This document shows, piece by piece, positions 59,543-64,000 of a stretch of 64,000 nucleotides of DNA (positions within the stretch are counted from its first letter, which is position 1; every line of letters begins with the position of its first letter). This DNA comes from Lentisphaerota bacterium (GTDB lineage: Bacteria > Verrucomicrobiota > Lentisphaeria > Victivallales > Victivallaceae): NCBI GenBank assembly GCA_015061815.1, contig SUVW01000001.1, forward strand, positions 62,001 to 126,000. Direction: 5' to 3'. Both the position numbers and the translations under genes were made by a program. Under the pieces are notes generated by a model, which saw only the letters and a program-made list of their open reading frames with translations, ran no database searches and was not told the DNA's origin.

Positions 59543-60553
59543 ATGAAAAAGATCATTACCGTTACCGGAGAGATCCCGCTGCCGCTCTGCCGTATGGTTC
59601 TGGCGCATGAACATCTCTTTATAGATCTGACCAATCAGACAGCAGCCGGAGCAAAGCTCCGGCCGCTGACAGCGGCGGATCGTCCGCAGCTGATGAGCGA
59701 TCCCTACTGCATGGAAGACAATCTGCGGCTTGACAGTTTCCATTTTGCGGCGGATGAGTGCGAAGTGCTGTTGAGAAAAGATTGCAATACAGTGGTTGAT
59801 TGTTCTACAGCTGAAATCGGCCGTGACCCGGAAAAACTGCAGCGGCTATCCCGGGAAACGGGGATGAATATCGTGATGGGTTGTGCGTGGTATACGGCCG
59901 ACACCCATCCGGAAGATTTTGCGGCGATGAGTGAATCGGAAGCGGCGGATAAGCTCACCAATGAAGTTCTCACCGGCATCAACGGCATCCGTCCGGGGAT
60001 CATCGGCGAAGTCGGCACATCCCGGGAGATACTGCCGGGGGAAGCAAAAGCTCTTTACGCGGCGGCCAAAGCGCACTGTGCCAGTGATCTGGCGGTGACG
60101 GTACATATTTTCCCCTGGTCGGCGAACGGGTTGGCGGCGGCGGATAAACTGATGGCCAACGGGGTCCGTCCGGAAAAGATCGTGATCTGTCACAGTGATG
60201 TTGAACCGCAGTGGGACTACATCCACTCTCTGCTGCGTCTGGGAGTCTATGTGGAGCTGGATAACTTCGGCAAGGAATTCACTCCGGCCGCAGGCGGTTT
60301 TGCGGCGGGGAACTTTATCAGAGATACGCAGCGGGTGGAATTGGCCGCGAGAATAATCGATGCCGGATACGGCAAACAGCTGCTTTTGACCAATGATATA
60401 TGTTTGAAGTGCATGTTGTCGGAATTCGGCGGCAACGGTTACCGTCATATTTTCGACAATATTGTACCGATGCTGGAAAAATGCGGCATTGACGGCAATT
60501 ATATCAAAACGGAGATTCTCCGGAATAACCCGTTGAATATGTTGGCAATTTGA
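59543..60553 (+). CDS. Phosphotriesterase-family (PTE-like) hydrolase
   Basis: The 336-residue amidohydrolase-fold protein has an N-terminal metal HxH in VLAHEHLFID, a bridging Glu in IIGEVGTS (this branch has Glu in place of carbamylated Lys), His in VTVHIFPW and in IVICHSDV, and Asp in LLTNDICLK. This is the PTER/lactonase-like branch of phosphotriesterases; sugar lactones or acylated sugars are likely substrates. The ribosome site AAGGAAA is 7 bp upstream. It is 32 bp before the secreted carbohydrate-active gene in the same direction, so they form an operon. Confidence 0.9.
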   Translation: MKKIITVTGEIPLPLCRMVLAHEHLFIDLTNQTAAGAKLRPLTAADRPQLMSDPYCMEDNLRLDSFHFAADECEVLLRKDCNTVVDCSTAEIGRDPEKLQRLSRETGMNIVMGCAWYTADTHPEDFAAMSESEAADKLTNEVLTGINGIRPGIIGEVGTSREILPGEAKALYAAAKAHCASDLAVTVHIFPWSANGLAAADKLMANGVRPEKIVICHSDVEPQWDYIHSLLRLGVYVELDNFGKEFTPAAGGFAAGNFIRDTQRVELAARIIDAGYGKQLLLTNDICLKCMLSEFGGNGYRHIFDNIVPMLEKCGIDGNYIKTEILRNNPLNMLAI

Positions 60554-60585
60554 TTTATTGTATAAATTTAAGGAGGTGATACAAA

Positions 60586-63015
60586 ATGATCAAAAAAGTG
60601 TTGATTTTTCTGTTCGTCCTGTCGGTGTCGTGCCTGCAGGCGGCAGAAAAAAACCTGGTGCTGAACGGCACATTTGAGATGAAGGGAAAAAGTTTTCCGC
60701 CCTTCTGGATGTTCCGTTCGCACACGCCGGGCACGGTGGAAGCCTTTGAAACGGGCGGTCCCAACGGGCTTGGTTTTCTGCGGGTACACGCCCGCAAAGG
60801 ATTGATCCAGGTGATCCAGAACAATATTTCCATTGCGAAAAAGGGTCAATACCGCATCAGTGCCTTTGTCCGCACGCGCAATCTGACGGGCAAGCGCAAC
60901 TGTGTGGCGATCCATCCCGGAGCGAAAGATTCCGGTTTGATCTTCCCGGCTGATCAGCCGGAATGGAAGTATATTGAAAAGATCCACTCCGGTTACTCTG
61001 ACGGCAACAGTTTCTACTTTGCCATCGAAGCGGATTCACCGGACGGAGTTCTGGATATCGCGGATCTGAAAATCGTACCGCTGGATGCTCCGGCACTGAA
61101 AAAATCCCGCCGTCAGATCGAAAATGTCGATCAGGCACTGGTCCCGCTGGCTCTGCTGGAATATATTGATCTCAACCATCCGGAAATGGAATTTTTCTGG
61201 GTCGGTGAAATTCCGGGAAAAGCTGCGGAATTGCGCTGGGAATTTCTCTTGGGCAGCAGAAAGCTGACTGAAAAATTCTCCACGAAAAAATTCACTGTCG
61301 ATCTGGGCAAATTATCACCGGCAGCGGGGAAAAACACGTTGACGGCATCGCTGATCGACCGCGACGGGAAAAAGGTGTTTTCGCAAAAGTATCCGGTCCG
61401 TTTCATCCGGAAAACCGGTCAGGCGGAACCGGCCAAACGCCTCAACAACATGGTTCGGGTGGTTTACGAAGGAAAAATTGCGGCCAACGGCAGTAAAAAA
61501 TTCTTCAACCCCCGGAATAATTATGTCCTTTTCCGCTATACCGGAAATGAGAAACCGGAATTGAGCATCAACGGCAAAACGGTGCTGGCGGCGGACTTCC
61601 CGCACGGCAGCGGGGTGCGTTATCTGGATGCCGGAGAATATACGCTGAAAAACAGCGGTGCTGAATGTGACATCTCCATCCGGCTGATCCCGGATATGCA
61701 CATGTTCCCGTTGTGGCACATCCGGGTACCGGGCAATGGAGCATACGATTGGGAATTTGCCAAAAAGTATATGCTCCCGGCGTTGACGACCATCAATATC
61801 GGCGGTATCGGCGAAATCGAGAAAAAAGAGGTGGAGCGTTTCGGTCTGCGGTTTCTTTCCAATGCCAGTGCCATCAAATTCGGCACTCCGGAAGGATTGC
61901 TCAAACGGCTTGAAGAGAATAAAGATCTGCAAGGCTCTCTTTTTGACGGAACCACGATGGATGAGGTCGAATATTGGAGCTGCAAAGTGCCCAGTCCCTA
62001 TGCCAAAGGTCTGCGTTTGTGGAAAAATCCCAAAGATAAGATCTTGAGCACATGGGTGATCGGGCCGCCGACGCACTCTTATGCGGACTTCATTTCGGCG
62101 GTGACCAATGTTTCCGGCGGTCGCGGGCGGCTGCTCTATGAGGTGTACAACCGGGCGCAGTACAATAAGACAGATGCGGAAAACTACATCCGTCAGACGG
62201 CGCAGCATGTGGCACTTTACAAGGATATTTCTCCGGGATTATTCAACAACATTTCGGTGATCCTCGGCAACTTCTCCTATGCCCCGCTGATTTCACTGGA
62301 TAATATTCCGACGGTGGACTTCCGCTACTATCTGGATATGCAGATGAATCTGCTGGCCAATCATCCGGGACTTGACGGACTTGGCGGTGTGGGTTACTGG
62401 GGTTCGATGAATTGTGATGAGGAGATCCTGCGCTGGTGTTTTGCGCTGTTGAAACACTACTGCATAGAGGGCAACACCACGATGCTGTCGGATAAATACG
62501 GTTTCACCTACCATTTGAATATTCTGAAAAATCCGGATTTTGAAGACGGCCTGAATAACTGGCAGGTCACCGGCAAAGTTGAAGCCGGGAAGAAAAAGGA
62601 TTTCGGCAGCAAATTTCAGAAGCGTTACGGTTCAGCCTATACGCAGGGTGACACATTCGCGCTCTTTACCCGGGAAGAAGGTCAACCCTCGGAAGTGCGC
62701 CAGAAGATCACCGGACTTACGCCGGGGAAACTCTATTCAGTATACTATATGGCGGCAGATTACGATGATGTGCAGAAGGAAAAATACAATGCCAAACGTA
62801 TCGGACTGACGCTCACCATTCCCGGTGCGGTGATAATCCGCCGGAGCTATTTTATTGATGACAGGAAAAGTATGAAAGCATGTATGAACAGCTGCAAATA
62901 TATATTCCGGGCCAAAAGCAGTGAAGCGGAACTGGTCTTCAACAACCGCAAAGCTCTTCCCGGTGAAAAGCAGATGTTGAATTATATTACGGTCAGACCG
63001 TATTTTGAACGTTGA
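60586..63015 (+). CDS. Large secreted protein with two CBM-like domains and a barrel
   Basis: The 809-residue protein starts behind AAGGAGGTG with signal peptide [24 protein letters not shown]4/9-like domain (about 22-165, opening [13 protein letters not shown]) is followed by beta linkers. A barrel-like middle (about 385-640) has [15 protein letters not shown] as the best catalytic candidate and [14 protein letters not shown] second CBM4/9-like domain (about 655-805, opening [15 protein letters not shown]) closes with the typical Y-I-T-V strand. It looks like a secreted glycan-active enzyme, though a binding-only role cannot be excluded. The next gene is a pseudopilin. Confidence 0.78.
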   Translation: MIKKVLIFLFVLSVSCLQAAEKNLVLNGTFEMKGKSFPPFWMFRSHTPGTVEAFETGGPNGLGFLRVHARKGLIQVIQNNISIAKKGQYRISAFVRTRNLTGKRNCVAIHPGAKDSGLIFPADQPEWKYIEKIHSGYSDGNSFYFAIEADSPDGVLDIADLKIVPLDAPALKKSRRQIENVDQALVPLALLEYIDLNHPEMEFFWVGEIPGKAAELRWEFLLGSRKLTEKFSTKKFTVDLGKLSPAAGKNTLTASLIDRDGKKVFSQKYPVRFIRKTGQAEPAKRLNNMVRVVYEGKIAANGSKKFFNPRNNYVLFRYTGNEKPELSINGKTVLAADFPHGSGVRYLDAGEYTLKNSGAECDISIRLIPDMHMFPLWHIRVPGNGAYDWEFAKKYMLPALTTINIGGIGEIEKKEVERFGLRFLSNASAIKFGTPEGLLKRLEENKDLQGSLFDGTTMDEVEYWSCKVPSPYAKGLRLWKNPKDKILSTWVIGPPTHSYADFISAVTNVSGGRGRLLYEVYNRAQYNKTDAENYIRQTAQHVALYKDISPGLFNNISVILGNFSYAPLISLDNIPTVDFRYYLDMQMNLLANHPGLDGLGGVGYWGSMNCDEEILRWCFALLKHYCIEGNTTMLSDKYGFTYHLNILKNPDFEDGLNNWQVTGKVEAGKKKDFGSKFQKRYGSAYTQGDTFALFTREEGQPSEVRQKITGLTPGKLYSVYYMAADYDDVQKEKYNAKRIGLTLTIPGAVIIRRSYFIDDRKSMKACMNSCKYIFRAKSSEAELVFNNRKALPGEKQMLNYITVRPYFER

Positions 63016-63038
63016 ACCAATTAAAAAGGAGTGTCAAA

Positions 63039-63812
63039 ATGAAAAAATCAATGCTTTTGAACAATCTTTATTCATCGGAACGCGTTCCGATGAATGCCCG
63101 CCGGGCATTCACGCTGATCGAGCTTCTGGTTGTCATCGCCATTATTGCCATCCTCGCCGCGATCCTGCTGCCGGCCCTCAACTCCGCCCGTGAGCGCGGT
63201 CATGCCGCCAGCTGTATCAATAATTTGAAGCAGATAAGCGGTTTTTTTATACAGTATGCTGATGCCAATGATGACTTTTTAATTCCTTGGAATATGCAAT
63301 ACGCAGGAGGAGCTTCAAAACAACTTTGGCCTGCTACATTCAGAATTTTTATGGGATTAACCTCTTCTGACTATGAACAGATAGACTACCTTTTTTGTCC
63401 CAAACGCAAACGAATCACTGATTATGGTTACAGCAATTTTGCAGAATACGTCAGTTATGGAGTTCTTGAATATGGTCCAACCCGTTGGGCTGCTGACACG
63501 ACCAACACGGTACATCATCCTTTAAAAGTGACACGTATCAAAAACCCGTCATCAACAATCCTTTTGAGCGATTCTTTCTACTATCACTCCAGCGGTCAAT
63601 ATGCCAATACCGGCTATTACCACATCAACAATACTGCTGCCGGGGCAGGAAAAGGAGAATCCAACGGCACCGGCAATATGGCAGGAGTTCACAACAAATC
63701 CGACAATATTGCCTTCTGTGACGGCCATGTGGAGGCGGTTTCCAAGGATGTCCTGCACTGGTGGCTGGATAACGGTACCAAACGCGTAACTGGAGAATTG
63801 GAAAGACCGTAA
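63039..63812 (+). CDS. Pseudopilin-like protein (FTLIEL leader, H-x9-DG)
   Basis: The 257-residue protein starts at ATG 63039 with AAGGAG 8 bp upstream. The leader ends ...MNARRA before [20 protein letters not shown], so Ala stands at -1; Glu +5 is present. The body has [17 protein letters not shown], a region with FCPKRKR and [14 protein letters not shown], and the [17 protein letters not shown] (H-x9-DG) end. It follows the secreted CBM protein by 23 bp. The leader codons contain a perfect 24-bp palindrome and a second hairpin. Confidence 0.88.
   Translation: MKKSMLLNNLYSSERVPMNARRAFTLIELLVVIAIIAILAAILLPALNSARERGHAASCINNLKQISGFFIQYADANDDFLIPWNMQYAGGASKQLWPATFRIFMGLTSSDYEQIDYLFCPKRKRITDYGYSNFAEYVSYGVLEYGPTRWAADTTNTVHHPLKVTRIKNPSSTILLSDSFYYHSSGQYANTGYYHINNTAAGAGKGESNGTGNMAGVHNKSDNIAFCDGHVEAVSKDVLHWWLDNGTKRVTGELERP
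63071..63109 (+). repeat. Double-palindrome element inside the pseudopilin leader
   Basis: A perfect 24-bp palindrome with halves TTCATCGGAACG (63071-63082) and CGTTCCGATGAA (63083-63094) shares two bases with a second hairpin, AATGCCC (63093-63099), loop GCC, GGGCATT (63103-63109). The latter ends at the first codon of FTLIEL. The arrangement equals that at 39654-39690 and 30676-30749, though the bases differ. Confidence 0.85.
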
Positions 63813-63815
63813 CGT

Positions 63816-64000
63816 ATGACGATGCCATCACAGGAAACGTGGATTTGGACGGAGCTGCTGGCCTTTGACTGTACAGCTCCGGATTGCGGAGTAAAAGCGT
63901 ATATCGACCGTCTGGGATTCGTCCCGGACGGGATATCCGCACTGCTCTCGGCGGTGGATTTTGTCCTGCTTCACAAGGGCATGGATGAGGAGTATGAACT
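63816..64000 (+). CDS. Hypothetical protein, N-terminal part (cut by window edge)
   Basis: An open frame starts at ATG 63816, three bases after the pseudopilin stop, and runs 61 codons to the window end. It begins MTMPSQETWIWTELLAFD and has CTAPDCGVKAYIDRLGF and SALLSAVDFVLLHKGMDEEYE. ATG 63822 is an alternative start and the ribosome site is weak. No signal peptide or known motif is seen in this part. It is probably in the same operon. Confidence 0.5.
   Translation, partial: MTMPSQETWIWTELLAFDCTAPDCGVKAYIDRLGFVPDGISALLSAVDFVLLHKGMDEEYE

Noticed and set aside
1-64000. CRISPR array, insertion sequence or prophage
   Set aside because: No regularly spaced direct repeats, transposase, integrase or phage structural motifs were seen.
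1-64000. tRNA or rRNA genes
   Set aside because: No cloverleaf-like sequence with GTTCGA-type T-loop or rRNA segment was recognised in any intergenic space; a covariance search would be decisive.

Overview
The window reads as a chromosomal segment of a Gram-negative, probably anaerobic and host- or sediment-associated member of the Lentisphaerota (Victivallis-like). This placement is an inference. It rests on pseudopilin-leader proteins paired with large secreted carbohydrate-active proteins, a planctomycete/verrucomicrobial-type Ser/Thr kinase with a DWG motif, a very divergent ftsZ in a DXR/ClpXP/FtsA neighbourhood, and PFOR and PPDK as central carbon enzymes. I see no rRNA, tRNA, CRISPR array, transposase or phage gene. 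Composition looks even and about half G+C. Strong promoters share a recurring pattern, TTGwAA-type -35, 16-17 bp, TATATT(AT).

Region 1 (1-10.0 kb, mostly minus strand) is housekeeping. It runs tig-clpP-clpX-kinase-dxr-(small secreted protein), then ftsA-ftsZ from its own promoter, a Pro/His-rich secreted protein, and the start of signal peptidase I at the left edge. A lone lipoprotein gene at 9.5 kb has an inverted repeat straddling its -10.

Region 2 (10.1-21.2 kb, minus) holds gpsA and then a compact four-gene operon: a LeuA-like protein with a dismantled metal site but an intact regulatory domain, a TIM-barrel/acyl-CoA synthetase fusion, pyruvate:ferredoxin oxidoreductase, and an XRE-cupin-acyl-CoA synthetase fusion. 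It looks like a self-regulated acyl-CoA/2-oxoacid pathway that I cannot match to a known one.

Region 3 (21.2-26.5 kb, minus) is envelope precursor synthesis and division: a UAP-type UDP-sugar pyrophosphorylase, ftsW and murG, followed by a second copy of the small secreted family and a DciA-like protein.

Region 4 (26.6-45.5 kb) alternates secreted carbohydrate-active proteins and pseudopilin-like proteins with central carbon genes (phosphomannomutase, transketolase with a Cys/Asp-rich tail, epimerase, PPDK) and ruvB. Region 5 (45.4-54.9 kb) has an RbbA-type drug/efflux operon (HlyD, double-ATPase ABC fusion, ABC-2 permease), an LTA-synthase-like membrane sulfatase-fold enzyme, panD, and a DtxR-family regulator with HD and YfcE-type hydrolases. 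Region 6 (55.1-64 kb) is a glycan-use locus: GH42-like enzyme, SGNH esterase, PocR-AraC regulator divergent from a PTE-family hydrolase, a secreted carbohydrate-active protein and a third pseudopilin.

The most unusual structure is a family of double-palindrome elements. It lies inside the 5' coding ends of all three pseudopilin genes, directly before the FTLIEL motif, and a related three-hairpin array occupies an intergenic space at 45.43-45.58 kb. In one pseudopilin the element is duplicated as a 34-bp tandem repeat, which puts the natural ATG out of frame.
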